Assembly: GCF_900107925.1 (NCBI RefSeq)
Contig: NZ_FNUJ01000001.1
Span: 1,391,389 to 1,455,388 of the forward strand
Direction of reading: 5' to 3'
DNA: 64,000 bases
Source of the DNA: Amycolatopsis pretoriensis
GTDB taxonomy: Bacteria > Actinomycetota > Actinomycetes > Mycobacteriales > Pseudonocardiaceae
Part shown: piece after piece, positions 33,840-42,103 of the stretch
How the letters are laid out: each line of letters opens with the position of its first letter
Numbering within the stretch: position 1 is the stretch's first letter
Notes under the pieces: model-generated
The model's input: the letters and a program-made list of their open reading frames with translations, nothing else
Told to the model about the DNA's origin: nothing
Databases searched by the model: none
Translations under genes and position numbers: made by a program

Positions 33840-34244
33840 ATGAAGACTCTCGCGTACCCCCTGCTGCTCGTCGCCGCGACCGCCGTCCTGGCCGGCTGCG
33901 GCGGCGGTGACCCGGCGCCCGCCGCGCCGTCCTCCGGCGATCCCGCCGCCGTCCCCGCGGCGGCCGCGGCGGCCGGGTCGACGGCGCCCGGCGTCCCGTG
34001 CGGCGACGTCACCGGCACGGGCGGCGCGAAGACGGCGGTCGTCGCGCACGGCAAGGTCGACTGCGCCGCGGCGACCCAGCTCCTGACGGACTACTTCGCG
34101 AAGCTGACGCCGGCCGACGCGAACGACGCCGACGGCCCGGGCCCGGTCGTCCTCGGCGAGTGGACGTGCGGCAGCGGCGCCGGCGACCCGGTGACGGCGT
34201 GCTCGACCGAGGACGGCCGCCAGGTCGAGGGCACCCGCGCCTGA
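33840..34244 (+). CDS. Secreted lipoprotein, tandem paralogue 2
   Basis: 134 residues. Signal peptide with lipobox LAGC (Cys20), a short Ala/Pro linker, then a globular domain (PCGDVTGTGG; DCAAATQLLTDYFAKL; GEWTCGSG; TACSTEDGR) clearly related to the preceding protein but with a shorter linker. It starts 34 bases after it. Cotranscription is likely; the next signal is a large palindrome that ends the transcript. Confidence 0.8.
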   Translation: MKTLAYPLLLVAATAVLAGCGGGDPAPAAPSSGDPAAVPAAAAAAGSTAPGVPCGDVTGTGGAKTAVVAHGKVDCAAATQLLTDYFAKLTPADANDADGPGPVVLGEWTCGSGAGDPVTACSTEDGRQVEGTRA

Positions 34245-34354
34245 CCGCTCGCCCGGGGCGCCCCAATGTGGCCTTGGTTGCGTCTGACGCACCCAATGTG
34301 GCCTTCGGTGCGTCTGACGCACCGAAGGCCACATTGGGGCGCTTGAGCGGTCAG
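34241..34354. terminator. Large composite palindrome, bidirectional terminator
   Basis: Nested inverted repeats: outer CTGACCGCTC (34241-34250) with GAGCGGTCAG (34345-34354); middle 18-base arms 34258-34275 and 34325-34342; inner perfect 23-base arms 34292-34314 and 34316-34338 around one base. A direct copy of the TGTGGCCTT...CGTCTGACGC unit lies at 34265-34290. It includes both convergent stop codons. Confidence 0.85.
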
Positions 34355-36054
34355 CCCTTGAGGTCCGGGAAGTCCTCTTCGCGGTACTCGGTCCCCTCCG
34401 CGCGCTTCGGGTCGTTCTCGCGGCCTCGCAGCTCGACGCGGCGGATCTTGCCCGAGATCGTCTTCGGCAGCTCCGCGAACTCGAGCCGCCGGATGCGCTT
34501 GTAGGGCGCGAGGTGCTCGCGGCAGTACGCGAGGATCGCCTTCGCCGTCTCCGCGGTCGGCTCGTGGCCCGAGGCCAGTACGACGTACGCCTTGGGCACC
34601 GCGAGCCGGATCGGGTCCGGCGCGGGGACGACCGCGGCCTCCGCCACGGCCTCGTGCTCGATCAGCACGCTCTCCAGCTCGAACGGCGAGATCCGGTAGT
34701 CCGACGCCTTGAACACGTCGTCCGTGCGCCCGACGTAGGTGATGTAGCCGCGCTCGTCGATCGAACCGACGTCACCGGTGTGGTAGTAGCCGTTCGCGAA
34801 GGCCGCCGACGTGCGCTCGTCGTCGCCGGTGTACCCGGTCATCAGGCCGACCGGGCGGTGCCGCAGGTCGAGGCAGATCTCACCTTCGGACGCGCGCTCG
34901 CCGCTGACCGGGTCGACCAGCGCCACCACGAACCCGGGCAGCGGGCGGCCCATCGAGCCGGGCACGACGTCCTGGCCCGGCGTGTTCGCGATCTGGACGC
35001 TGCTCTCGGTCTGGCCGAAGCCGTCGCGGATGGTGACGCCCCACGACTTCTGGACCTGCTCGATGACCTCGGGGTTCAGCGGCTCGCCCGCGCCGACGAC
35101 CTTCTTCGGCGGGGTCTTCAACGCCGTCAGGTCGGCCTGGATGAGCATCCGCCACACCGTCGGCGGCGCGCAGAAGCTCGTGACCCCGCAACGGTCCATC
35201 TGGGCCATCAGCGCGCCCGCGTCGAACCGGTTGTAGTTGTAGAGGAAGACCGTCGCCTCGGCGTTGAAGGGCGCGAAGAAGTTGCTCCACGCGTGCTTCG
35301 CCCAGCCGGGCGAGGAGATGTTCAGGTGCACGTCCCCGGGCTCCAGCCCGATCCAGTACATCGTGGACAGGTGGCCGACCGGGTAGGAGACGTGCGTGTG
35401 CTGCACCAGCTTCGGCTTCGCCGTCGTGCCGGAGGTGAAGTACAGCAGCAGCGGGTCGCCGGCCTTCGTGGGTGCGTCCGGGGCGAACTCCGGGGACTCC
35501 GCGAACGCCGCCGAGTACTGCTGCCAGCCTTCGACCGGCTCCCCCACGGCGATCCGCGTGTAGTCGCCTTCGACGCCGTCGAACTTCGGCGCGTCCACCG
35601 AGCGGACCACGACGTGCTTGGCCGCGCCGCGCTCCACGCGGTCGGTCAGGTCGGCCGGGCCGAGCAGCGTCGACGCCGGGATGATCACGGCGCCGAGCTT
35701 GATCGCCGCGAGGATCGTCTCCCAGAGCTCGCCCTGGTTGCCCAGCATGAGGATCAGCCGGTCGCCGCGGCGGACGCCGAGCGAGCGCAGCCAGTTCGCG
35801 ACCTGGTTGGACCGGCCGGACATCTCCGGGTAGGTCCAGCGGTTCTCGGTGCCGTCCTCTTCGACGATCCACAGCGCGTACCGCTCGGCGTTGTCCGGGT
35901 CGTGCGCGACGACGTCGAACCAGTCGATCGCCCAGTTGAACTCGTCGAGCGCCGGCCAGGCGAAGTCCCGGTAGGCCGTCTCGTAGTCCTCGCGGTGGGT
36001 CTGCAGGTAGTCCCGCGCGACGCGGAACGCGTGGTGGACCTCCGAAGCGGTCAC
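34351..36054 (-). CDS. Medium-chain acyl-CoA synthetase-like AMP-dependent ligase
   Basis: 567-residue adenylate-forming enzyme that activates a carboxylic acid to acyl-CoA. P-loop LYFTSGTTAKPKLVQHTH near residue 208, A5 block DGFGQTES (about 355), A7 YYHTGDVG (about 437), A8 region VGRTDDVFKASDYRISPFE, and the catalytic lysine in PKTISGKIRR near residue 540. Similar to ACSM-type medium-chain synthetases. The crotonase gene lies just upstream on the same strand (34 bases), suggesting a fatty- or aryl-acid catabolic unit. Confidence 0.92.
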   Translation of the reverse strand: MTASEVHHAFRVARDYLQTHREDYETAYRDFAWPALDEFNWAIDWFDVVAHDPDNAERYALWIVEEDGTENRWTYPEMSGRSNQVANWLRSLGVRRGDRLILMLGNQGELWETILAAIKLGAVIIPASTLLGPADLTDRVERGAAKHVVVRSVDAPKFDGVEGDYTRIAVGEPVEGWQQYSAAFAESPEFAPDAPTKAGDPLLLYFTSGTTAKPKLVQHTHVSYPVGHLSTMYWIGLEPGDVHLNISSPGWAKHAWSNFFAPFNAEATVFLYNYNRFDAGALMAQMDRCGVTSFCAPPTVWRMLIQADLTALKTPPKKVVGAGEPLNPEVIEQVQKSWGVTIRDGFGQTESSVQIANTPGQDVVPGSMGRPLPGFVVALVDPVSGERASEGEICLDLRHRPVGLMTGYTGDDERTSAAFANGYYHTGDVGSIDERGYITYVGRTDDVFKASDYRISPFELESVLIEHEAVAEAAVVPAPDPIRLAVPKAYVVLASGHEPTAETAKAILAYCREHLAPYKRIRRLEFAELPKTISGKIRRVELRGRENDPKRAEGTEYREEDFPDLKG

Positions 36055-36088
36055 GCTTCCACTCCTTCCTTTACAGGCCGACGGGGTC

Positions 36089-36931
36089 TTACTCGCCCTT
36101 GAACTCCGGCGCGCGGCGCTCCAGGAACGCCTGGACCGCTTCGCCGAGGTCCTTGCTGGGCAGGAACGCCGAGTTCCACGCCGCGACGTACCGGAGGCCG
36201 TCGGCGACCTGGCGCTCGGTGTTCGTCGCCAGTACCTGCTTCGTACCCTGCACCACGAGCGGCGGGTTCGCAGCGATCTCCCCGGCGAGTTCCCGCGCGG
36301 CCTTCAGCAGTGCGTCCTGGTCGGGGTGGACGTCGTTGACGAGCCCGATCTTCTCGGCGCGCGCGGCGTCGATGTCCTTGCCGGTCAGGGCGAGCTCCCG
36401 CAGGTGCCCCTCGCCGACGATCGAGGCGAGCCGCTGGAGGCTGCCCAGGTCCGCGACGATCGCCACGCGCACCTCGCGGACGCTGAACTTGGCGTCGGCG
36501 CTGGCCAGGCGGATGTCGGCGGCCGCGACGACGTCGACGCCGCCGCCGATGCACCAGCCCGAAACGGCCGCTACGACCGGTTTGCGGCATTCCGCGATCG
36601 AGCTGACGGCCGCCTGCAGCGACCGGACCTGGTCGAGGAACGCCGTGCGCGGGCCGGCCAGGTTCTCGCCGCCGAGCATCGGCGCCCAGTCGCCCATCAT
36701 CGCGGGCAGGTCGAGGCCGTAGGAGAAGTGCTTGCCACTGCCGGTCAGCACGACCGCCCTGACCTGCGGGTCGGCGTCCAGCGCGCGGAACACCAGGGGC
36801 AGCTCGCGCCAGAAGTCCGGGCCCATCGCGTTGCCCTTCGACGGGCCGAGCAGCGTCACTTCGGCCACGGGGCCGTCGACGTCGACCTTCAGGGAGACGA
36901 GATCGGGCAGACTGTCAGCAGTAGCGGTCAT
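36089..36931 (-). CDS. Enoyl-CoA hydratase/isomerase family protein, dienoyl-CoA isomerase-like
   Basis: 280-residue crotonase. Oxyanion-hole strands include KHFSYGLDLPAMM (near residue 60) and SGWCIGGGVDVVAAADIRLA (125). The active-site segment REVRVAIVADLGSLQRL carries Glu and Asp at the spacing of the delta3,5-delta2,4-dienoyl-CoA isomerases (ECH1 pattern KEVxxGLAADxGTLQRLP), so isomerisation of unsaturated acyl-CoA is more likely than simple hydration. I chose ATG 36931 (MTATADSLPD); the frame extends to 36982. It is cotranscribed with the acyl-CoA synthetase. Confidence 0.86.
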   Translation of the reverse strand: MTATADSLPDLVSLKVDVDGPVAEVTLLGPSKGNAMGPDFWRELPLVFRALDADPQVRAVVLTGSGKHFSYGLDLPAMMGDWAPMLGGENLAGPRTAFLDQVRSLQAAVSSIAECRKPVVAAVSGWCIGGGVDVVAAADIRLASADAKFSVREVRVAIVADLGSLQRLASIVGEGHLRELALTGKDIDAARAEKIGLVNDVHPDQDALLKAARELAGEIAANPPLVVQGTKQVLATNTERQVADGLRYVAAWNSAFLPSKDLGEAVQAFLERRAPEFKGE

Positions 36932-37066
36932 GGGGTCATCTTGACCCATGCCCGGGACGACCCGCCATTGGCACCGTGTCAATTGACCCGCGCGTCACTG
37001 TGCCGACCCGGTCCCGGGATGCTTTCCTGAACAGAGGTCACCACGACACGGGGAGGACGGTGGGAC

Positions 37067-37945
37067 ATGAGCCCGGCCAGCAGCGCGACCGCGATCGAGC
37101 CCGATCCCCCCGCCGCCCCGGCGCGGCGCGCGTCCCGGCCGATCGAGCTGACCGGCTCGTTCGAGCACGAGGGGCACCGGCTCTGGTACACGGAGTTCGG
37201 CAGCGGCGACCGCGTCGTCGTGCTGACCCACGGCATCATGCTGACCCGCCGGATGCACGCGCCCCTCGCGCGCCGGCTGGCCCGGGCCGGGTTCCGGGTG
37301 GTCACGCTCGACCTGCTCGGCCACGGCGACAGCGACCGGCCCACCGAGTCGTGGCTCTACTCGATGCCGTCGTTCGCGGAGCAGACGCTGGCGCTGCTGG
37401 ACCACCTCGAGGTCTCCTCGGCGGTCGTCGGCGGGACGTCGCTGGGTGCGAACGTCTCACTGGAGGTGGCGGTTTCGTCGCCTTCGCGGGTGCGCGGGCT
37501 GATCGTCGAGATGCCGGTGCTGGACAACGCGATCGTGGCGGGGCTCATCACGTTCGCGCCGCTGCTGATGGCGGCCCGGTTCCTGCCGGTGGCGGTCCAG
37601 GCGGTGGCGCTGGCGGCGTCCCTGGTGCCCCACGGCAACCAGTGGGTCGACGTCGTGACCGACACGCTCTCGCAGCGTCCCGCGCCGATGGCCGCGTTGC
37701 TGCACGGGGTGCTGTTCGGCCGGATCGCGCCCCCGAAGTCGGTGCGGCGCAAGATCGCCACGCGGGCACTGGTGATCGGCCACCAGGGCGACCCGATCCA
37801 CCCGTTCGGCGACGCGGACACCCTCGCCGTGGACATGCCGGAGGCGGAGTTCGTCCAGGCGCGCAGCCCGGTGGAGCTGAGGCTCGACCCGACCCGGCTG
37901 TCCGACGCGATCCGGGACTTCGCGGCGAGCTGCTACGAGGACTGA
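37067..37945 (+). CDS. Alpha/beta-fold hydrolase
   Basis: 292 residues. Blocks: LTHGIMLTRRMHAPLARRLA (oxyanion region), VTLDLLGHGDSDRP, the nucleophile elbow GGTSLGA near residue 125, and an acid-bearing strand GHQGDPIHPFGDAD near residue 245. The final catalytic His is not obvious near VQARSPVELRLDP, so activity is uncertain. No signal peptide. It is followed closely by a possible tiny frame and the convergent cobA gene. Confidence 0.8.
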   Translation: MSPASSATAIEPDPPAAPARRASRPIELTGSFEHEGHRLWYTEFGSGDRVVVLTHGIMLTRRMHAPLARRLARAGFRVVTLDLLGHGDSDRPTESWLYSMPSFAEQTLALLDHLEVSSAVVGGTSLGANVSLEVAVSSPSRVRGLIVEMPVLDNAIVAGLITFAPLLMAARFLPVAVQAVALAASLVPHGNQWVDVVTDTLSQRPAPMAALLHGVLFGRIAPPKSVRRKIATRALVIGHQGDPIHPFGDADTLAVDMPEAEFVQARSPVELRLDPTRLSDAIRDFAASCYED

Positions 37946-37949
37946 GCCC

Positions 37950-38066
37950 GTGCCGCTGGTGTGGGTGACCGGTACCGTGGCTCCTCCGGAAACACCGGCT
38001 CTGAGCCGCACGTCGAACAGCTTCGGCAAGCACCCGGAGGAGCTCGCCGCCGCCTACGAGGCCTGA
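37950..38066 (+). CDS. Possible 38-residue microprotein
   Basis: GTG 37950 to TGA 38064-38066. The second half (SRTSNSFGKHPEELAAAYEA) has almost only G or C in third positions, as in real genes here. It begins 5 bases after the hydrolase stop and overlaps the convergent cobA 3' end by 13 bases. No Shine-Dalgarno is obvious. It could be a real small protein, a remnant of a longer gene, or chance. Confidence 0.35.
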   Translation: MPLVWVTGTVAPPETPALSRTSNSFGKHPEELAAAYEA

Positions 38067-39280
38067 ACCGGGGCCAGCCCCGCCACGGGGCCGATCACGA
38101 TGATCGCCGGGGGGCGGACGCCCGAGGCCGCCGCGTCGGTGACCACCGTGTCCAATGTGGACCGCAGCGCCCGCTGGGTCCGCATCGTGCCGTCCTCGAT
38201 GATCGCCACCGGGGTGTCCGAGGGGCGGCCGCCGTCCAGGAGGGCCTTCGCGAACTGCGGCAGCCGCTCCACGCCCATCATCAGCACGATCGTGCCGCGC
38301 ATGCGGGCCAGCAGCTCCCAGTCCACCAGCGACCGGTCGTCACCCGGGGCGACGTGGCCCGAAACCACCACCACCTCGTGCGCGACGCCGCGGTGCGTCA
38401 CCGGGACGTCCGCCACCGCCGGGACCGCGAACGCGCTCGTGATGCCCGGGACCATCGTCACCGGGACGCCCGCCTCGGCGCACGCCAGCACCTCTTCGAA
38501 GCCGCGGCCGAACACGTACGGGTCGCCGCCCTTGAGGCGGACCACGAACTTGCCTTCCTTGGCCTTCTCGATCAGCGTCTGGTTGATGACGTCCTGGCTG
38601 GCCGCGCGGCCGTAGGGGATCTTCGCCGCGTCCACGACCTCGACCTCGGGCGCGAGCTCGTCGAGCAGCTCGCGCGGCCCCAGCCGGTCGACCACGACGA
38701 CGTCCGCGCGCGAGAGCAGCCGCCGGCCGCGGACCGTGATCAGCTCCGGGTCGCCCGGGCCGCCGCCGACCAGGGCCACCCCGGGCAGGGTGCCCTCGGG
38801 GTGCGGTTGGCGGCCGTCTTCGATCGTGCCGTTGTGCAGGCCGTCGAGCATCGAGTCGCGGACCGCCGCTGAGCGCAGCGGCTCGCCGCCGGACAGGACG
38901 CCGAACAGCAGGCCGCCGTGCCGGCCGGACGCCGGGGTCACCGCGGAACCGGACTCCCCCTCGTCGGCGCGGACGCAGAACACGCGCTCGCGCTCGGCCT
39001 CGGCGCAGATCGCTTCGTTCACGGAAGGGTCGTTCGTGCAGGCCAGCGCGTACCAAGCGTCGCGAAGGTCCCCGGCGGTGTAGCCGCGCTCGTGCCAGAC
39101 CAGCTCGCCCGCGTCCACCATCCCCTGCACCGACGGCGTGGTGTGCGGCGACACCAGTTCGATGCGCGCGCCCGCGCTGATCAGCCGGGGCAGCCGCCGC
39201 TGGGCCACCGAGCCGCCGCCGAACATCACAACGCGGCGGCCGGTGAGCTGGAGGCCGGAGAGGTAGTGCGGGTCGTCCAT
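38054..39280 (-). CDS. cobA: Uroporphyrinogen-III C-methyltransferase fused to precorrin-2 dehydrogenase (CysG-like)
   Basis: 408 residues with two domains. Residues 1-150 are the NAD-dependent precorrin-2 dehydrogenase/sirohydrochlorin ferrochelatase half (RRVVMFGGGSVAQRRLPRLI). Residues 160-405 are the SAM-dependent methyltransferase (VALVGGGPGDPELITVRG; RLKGGDPYVFGRGFEE; VPVTHRG). It provides siroheme for sulfite/nitrite reductases and precorrin-2 for cobalamin. Start ATG 39280. Its domain order matches CysG, although actinobacterial genes are often named cobA. Confidence 0.94.
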   Translation of the reverse strand: MDDPHYLSGLQLTGRRVVMFGGGSVAQRRLPRLISAGARIELVSPHTTPSVQGMVDAGELVWHERGYTAGDLRDAWYALACTNDPSVNEAICAEAERERVFCVRADEGESGSAVTPASGRHGGLLFGVLSGGEPLRSAAVRDSMLDGLHNGTIEDGRQPHPEGTLPGVALVGGGPGDPELITVRGRRLLSRADVVVVDRLGPRELLDELAPEVEVVDAAKIPYGRAASQDVINQTLIEKAKEGKFVVRLKGGDPYVFGRGFEEVLACAEAGVPVTMVPGITSAFAVPAVADVPVTHRGVAHEVVVVSGHVAPGDDRSLVDWELLARMRGTIVLMMGVERLPQFAKALLDGGRPSDTPVAIIEDGTMRTQRALRSTLDTVVTDAAASGVRPPAIIVIGPVAGLAPVQAS

Positions 39281-39380
39281 GCTGGGAAGATACAGCGGCG
39301 CGAAGCGCCTCCTTTGAGGGTGGTGGCGGGGAGGAAGGCGGAGGTTTATTGACGGTTCACCCCCGCGCCAGCCCAGCGTG

Positions 39381-39417
39381 GGTCACGCCACCCGGAGATG
39401 TTCCGGGTGGCGTGACC
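39381..39417. terminator. Terminator of the zinc-independent ribosomal protein operon
   Basis: Perfect 15-base stem GGTCACGCCACCCGG (39381-39395) with its complement at 39403-39417, 7-base loop, just after the rpsR stop on the minus strand. Confidence 0.85.
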
Positions 39418-39420
39418 GCG

Positions 39421-39675
39421 TCAGCTCGTGCGGCCCGGCGCGGGGTACGGCAGCAGGGCCATCTCCCGCGCGTTCTTGATCGCCGTCGCGACCTGCTTCT
39501 GCTGCTGCGGGGTCAGCCCCGTCACGCGGCGGGCGCGGATCTTGCCCCGGTCCGAAATGAACTTTCGGAGCAGGTCGGCGTCCTTCCAGTCGACGTGGGT
39601 GATCCGGTTGGCGTGCAACAGGTTCACCTTGCGCTTGGCCGGGCGGTCCCGGTTCGGCTTGGGCATCCGGCTCAC
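39421..39675 (-). CDS. rpsR: 30S ribosomal protein S18 (zinc-independent paralogue)
   Basis: 84 residues from GTG 39675 (overlapping the rpsN stop, GTGA) or 81 from ATG 39666. Typical S18 core: [20 protein letters not shown] and [20 protein letters not shown]. It contains no cysteine, unlike zinc-ribbon S18 forms. Last gene of rpmB-rpmG-rpsN-rpsR on the minus strand. Confidence 0.95.
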   Translation of the reverse strand: MSRMPKPNRDRPAKRKVNLLHANRITHVDWKDADLLRKFISDRGKIRARRVTGLTPQQQKQVATAIKNAREMALLPYPAPGRTS

Positions 39676-39977
39676 CAGCTCGACTTCGTGACGCCGGGCA
39701 GCTCGCCCCGGTGCGCGGCCTGCCGCACCTTCACCCGCGACAACCCGAACTTCCGCAGGTAGCCGCGCGGGCGGCCATCGGCGGCGTCGCGGTTGCGGAT
39801 GCGCGTCGGGCTCGCGTCACGCGGCAGCTTCTGCAGCGCGATGACAGCCTCGCCCTTCTCCTCCGGGGACGACGACGGCGACGCGATGACCGCCTTCAGC
39901 GACCGACGCCGGGCGACGTACCGCGCGGCGACCACCTTGCGCTGCTCGTTCTTGGCGATCTTCGACTTCTTGGCCAT
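39672..39977 (-). CDS. rpsN: 30S ribosomal protein S14, zinc-independent long form
   Basis: 101-residue S14 of the C-minus type without the CxxC-x12-CxxC zinc motif; the C-terminus [20 protein letters not shown] and [20 protein letters not shown] is intact. In this group the short Zn form is the housekeeping copy and this one is made under zinc limitation. ATG overlaps the rpmG stop by one base (TGATG). Confidence 0.95.
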   Translation of the reverse strand: MAKKSKIAKNEQRKVVAARYVARRRSLKAVIASPSSSPEEKGEAVIALQKLPRDASPTRIRNRDAADGRPRGYLRKFGLSRVKVRQAAHRGELPGVTKSSW

Positions 39978-40144
39978 CAGCGCTCTTCCTTGAACTCGAC
40001 GTGCTTGCGCGCGACCGGGTCGTACTTGCGCAGGACCATCCGGTCGGGGTCGTTCCGCCGGTTCTTCTTCGTGACGTACGTGAAGCCCGTGCCCGCGGTG
40101 GACCGCAGCTTGATGATCGGGCGGACGTCGGTGCTCTTCGCCAT
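39977..40144 (-). CDS. rpmG: 50S ribosomal protein L33, zinc-independent paralogue
   Basis: 55 residues: [20 protein letters not shown] then [16 protein letters not shown]. The two CxxC pairs of zinc-binding L33 are absent ([14 protein letters not shown] instead of a KYCP-type block). The ATG overlaps the rpmB stop (TAATG). Confidence 0.95.
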   Translation of the reverse strand: MAKSTDVRPIIKLRSTAGTGFTYVTKKNRRNDPDRMVLRKYDPVARKHVEFKEER

Positions 40145-40380
40145 TACAGCTTCACTCCCCTTGCCTTCAGTTCGGCCACGACGGCCTCGATGCCGCGCTT
40201 GTCGATCGTCTTCATGCCCTTGACGGAGACGCGCAGCCGCACCCAGCGGCCCTCGCTCGGCACGAAGTACCGGCGGTTCTGCAGGTTCGGCTCCCAGCGC
40301 CGGGACGTGCGGCGGTGCGAGTGCGAGACCTGCTTGCCGAAGCCCGGCTTGCGGCCGGTGACCTGGCACACGGCGGACAC
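40144..40380 (-). CDS. rpmB: 50S ribosomal protein L28 (paralogue in zinc-regulated operon)
   Basis: 78 residues from GTG 40380 (GGGAGG upstream): [33 protein letters not shown] and the C-terminal [20 protein letters not shown] frame upstream to 40416 reads [11 protein letters not shown], but it covers the probable Zur box and RBS, so I reject it. First gene of the four-gene minus-strand operon. One Cys remains, not a zinc ribbon. Confidence 0.95.
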   Translation of the reverse strand: MSAVCQVTGRKPGFGKQVSHSHRRTSRRWEPNLQNRRYFVPSEGRWVRLRVSVKGMKTIDKRGIEAVVAELKARGVKL

Positions 40381-40400
40381 GAGACCTCCCGAGTTGATAG

Positions 40401-40415
40401 TGGTTGTCGTTTTCA
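40401..40415. promoter_or_regulatory. Probable Zur box between divergent zinc-starvation operons
   Basis: TGGTTGTCGTTTTCA: the right half TCGTTTTCA matches the actinobacterial Zur consensus (about TGAAAATCATTTTCA), while the left half is weak. It lies 20 bases before rpmB and 43 before the COG0523 gene. The content of both operons strongly predicts Zur control. Confidence 0.6.
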
Positions 40416-40458
40416 TTTACTCTACGCACCGTACCCCGCCCGTATTCCTGGAGCCCTC

Positions 40459-41703
40459 GTGACCCCTGACCCCCGCGTCCCGCTCGTCCTCGTGAGCGGC
40501 CTCGCCCCGGGCCCGAACGCCACGCTCGCCGAGCTGCTGCGCATGGCCGGGCCCGGCACCGCCGTCGTCCACCACGACCTGCGCGAGATCCACTCCGGCG
40601 TCGTCCGCCGCCGGCTGCGGCTCGAGCAGCGCGACCAGCTGACCGTGCTCGAACTGGCGCACGGCTGCGTGTCCTGCACCCTGCGCGAAGACCTCCTGCC
40701 GCTGCTGCGGCACCTGGCCCGGCTGCCGCAGGTGCGCCGGATCGTCGTCCGGCTCGACGAGGCCATGGAGCCGGAGCCGGTGAGCTGGGCGATCCGGAAC
40801 GTCCTGGTCGACGACCACCCCGTGCGCGACGACGTCGACCTGCGCGCGGTGCTCACCGTCGTCGACTGCGCGACCTTCCTCGCCGACGCGACCGGCGACG
40901 ACGTCCTGGCCGAGCGGAACCTGCAGGCCAGCCCCGAGGACGAGCGCACGGTCGCGCAGGTGGCGCTCTCGCAGGTCGAGTTCGCCGACGTCCTCGTGCT
41001 GGCCGACGCGGCGACCGACGCCTGGACCGCGGCGAAGGCGTCCGCGGTCCTCGACCGGGTCGCGCCGTCCGTCCCACGGGTCGAGCTGAGCCGGATCGAC
41101 GGGCACAGCGTGCTCGACGCCGTCCCGTCCGACGCCCGCCGTGGCGAAGTGACCGACATGCACGGCGCGCTGCTGCGCGGTCAGCCGCCGGTGCACGTCG
41201 ACTGCGGCATCGGGCTGGTCACCTTCACCGCGCAGCGGCCGTTCCACCCCGAACGCCTGCACGACGCCCTCGACGTCCTGCTCGACGGCGTTGTCCGCAC
41301 CCGCGGGCGTGCGTGGGTCGCCAGCCAGCCCGACGTCGCGTTCTGGATCGAGTCGGCCGGCGGCGGCCTGGGCATCGGCCACGCCGGGCCGTGGCTCGCC
41401 GCACCGGACGGTCCGGAGTGGACGGACGTTTCCCCCGAGCGCCGCACGCTCGCGTCCCTGCGCTGGCACCCGGTGCACGGCGACCGGGCGCAGGAGCTCG
41501 TCGTCGTGACGGACCAGACAACGCCGGACGAGATCGACGCGGCCCTGCGCGGCGCTCTACTGACCGAAGAGGAACTCGCGGCAGGACCCGAGGCGTGGGC
41601 GCGCTACCCCGACCCGTTCGGCGACTGGCACGAAGAACCGTGCGAGGACACCGAACCCGACCCGGCGCGGCACTCCGCGGCGAACCGAAAGGAAGAACGA
41701 TGA
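40459..41703 (+). CDS. COG0523-like protein lacking Walker A, Rv0106/Mrf-like
   Basis: 414 residues from GTG 40459. It has CobW/COG0523 organisation, but the nucleotide loop reads [13 protein letters not shown] (residues 11-23) instead of GxxGxGKT, so GTP binding is doubtful. The CxCC metal motif is changed to Cys70-Val-Ser-Cys73 ([11 protein letters not shown]). The C-terminal CobW_C domain is intact ([27 protein letters not shown]) and the end [12 protein letters not shown] resembles mycobacterial Rv0106. The mycobacterial relative in the zinc-responsive ribosomal operon recruits a hibernation factor (Mrf); I infer a similar role. It is translationally coupled to rpmE2 (ATGA). Confidence 0.8.
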   Translation: MTPDPRVPLVLVSGLAPGPNATLAELLRMAGPGTAVVHHDLREIHSGVVRRRLRLEQRDQLTVLELAHGCVSCTLREDLLPLLRHLARLPQVRRIVVRLDEAMEPEPVSWAIRNVLVDDHPVRDDVDLRAVLTVVDCATFLADATGDDVLAERNLQASPEDERTVAQVALSQVEFADVLVLADAATDAWTAAKASAVLDRVAPSVPRVELSRIDGHSVLDAVPSDARRGEVTDMHGALLRGQPPVHVDCGIGLVTFTAQRPFHPERLHDALDVLLDGVVRTRGRAWVASQPDVAFWIESAGGGLGIGHAGPWLAAPDGPEWTDVSPERRTLASLRWHPVHGDRAQELVVVTDQTTPDEIDAALRGALLTEEELAAGPEAWARYPDPFGDWHEEPCEDTEPDPARHSAANRKEER

Positions 41704-41954
41704 AGACCGGAATCCACCCCGACTACCACCCCGTCGTGTTCAAGGACTCGGCCACCGGCGACGCGTTCCTGACGCGCTCCACGATCACCTCCGACAAGAC
41801 GATCGAGTGGTCCGACGGCGCGACCTACCCCCTTGTGATGGTCGACATCAGCTCGTGGTCGCACCCGTTCTGGACCGGCACCCAGCGGATCATGGACAGC
41901 GCCGGCCAGGTCGAGAAGTTCCACCGCCGCTACGGGAAGCGGGGTACGCGCTGA
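41700..41954 (+). CDS. rpmE2: 50S ribosomal protein L31 type B
   Basis: 84-residue L31[21 protein letters not shown] start and [20 protein letters not shown], then [10 protein letters not shown]. No CxxC zinc motif. It replaces zinc-binding L31 when zinc is scarce, releasing zinc. ATG overlaps the upstream stop; the RBS is AAGGAAG. Confidence 0.97.
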   Translation: MKTGIHPDYHPVVFKDSATGDAFLTRSTITSDKTIEWSDGATYPLVMVDISSWSHPFWTGTQRIMDSAGQVEKFHRRYGKRGTR

Positions 41955-42103
41955 TGGCCGTCCCCAAGCGGAAGAAGTCCCGCAGCACCACCCGATCCCG
42001 GCGGTCGCAGTGGAAGGCCGCCCCGGTGGACCTGGTGCCGATCAAGGTCGACGGGGAAGTCCAGCTGGTCCCGCGCCGGCTGATGCGGCACTTCCACTCG
42101 TGA
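41954..42103 (+). CDS. rpmF: 50S ribosomal protein L32 (zinc-independent)
   Basis: 49 residues: [20 protein letters not shown] and [20 protein letters not shown]. The usual zinc-ribbon cysteines of L32 (CxxC...CxxC) are absent. The ATG overlaps the L31B stop by one base (TGATG) and its stop overlaps the next GTG. Confidence 0.92.
   Translation: MAVPKRKKSRSTTRSRRSQWKAAPVDLVPIKVDGEVQLVPRRLMRHFHS

Noticed and set aside
40381..40416. N-terminal extension of L28 ([11 protein letters not shown])
   Set aside because: It covers the probable Zur box and the GGGAGG ribosome binding site; L28 proteins normally begin at (M/V)SAVCQVTG.
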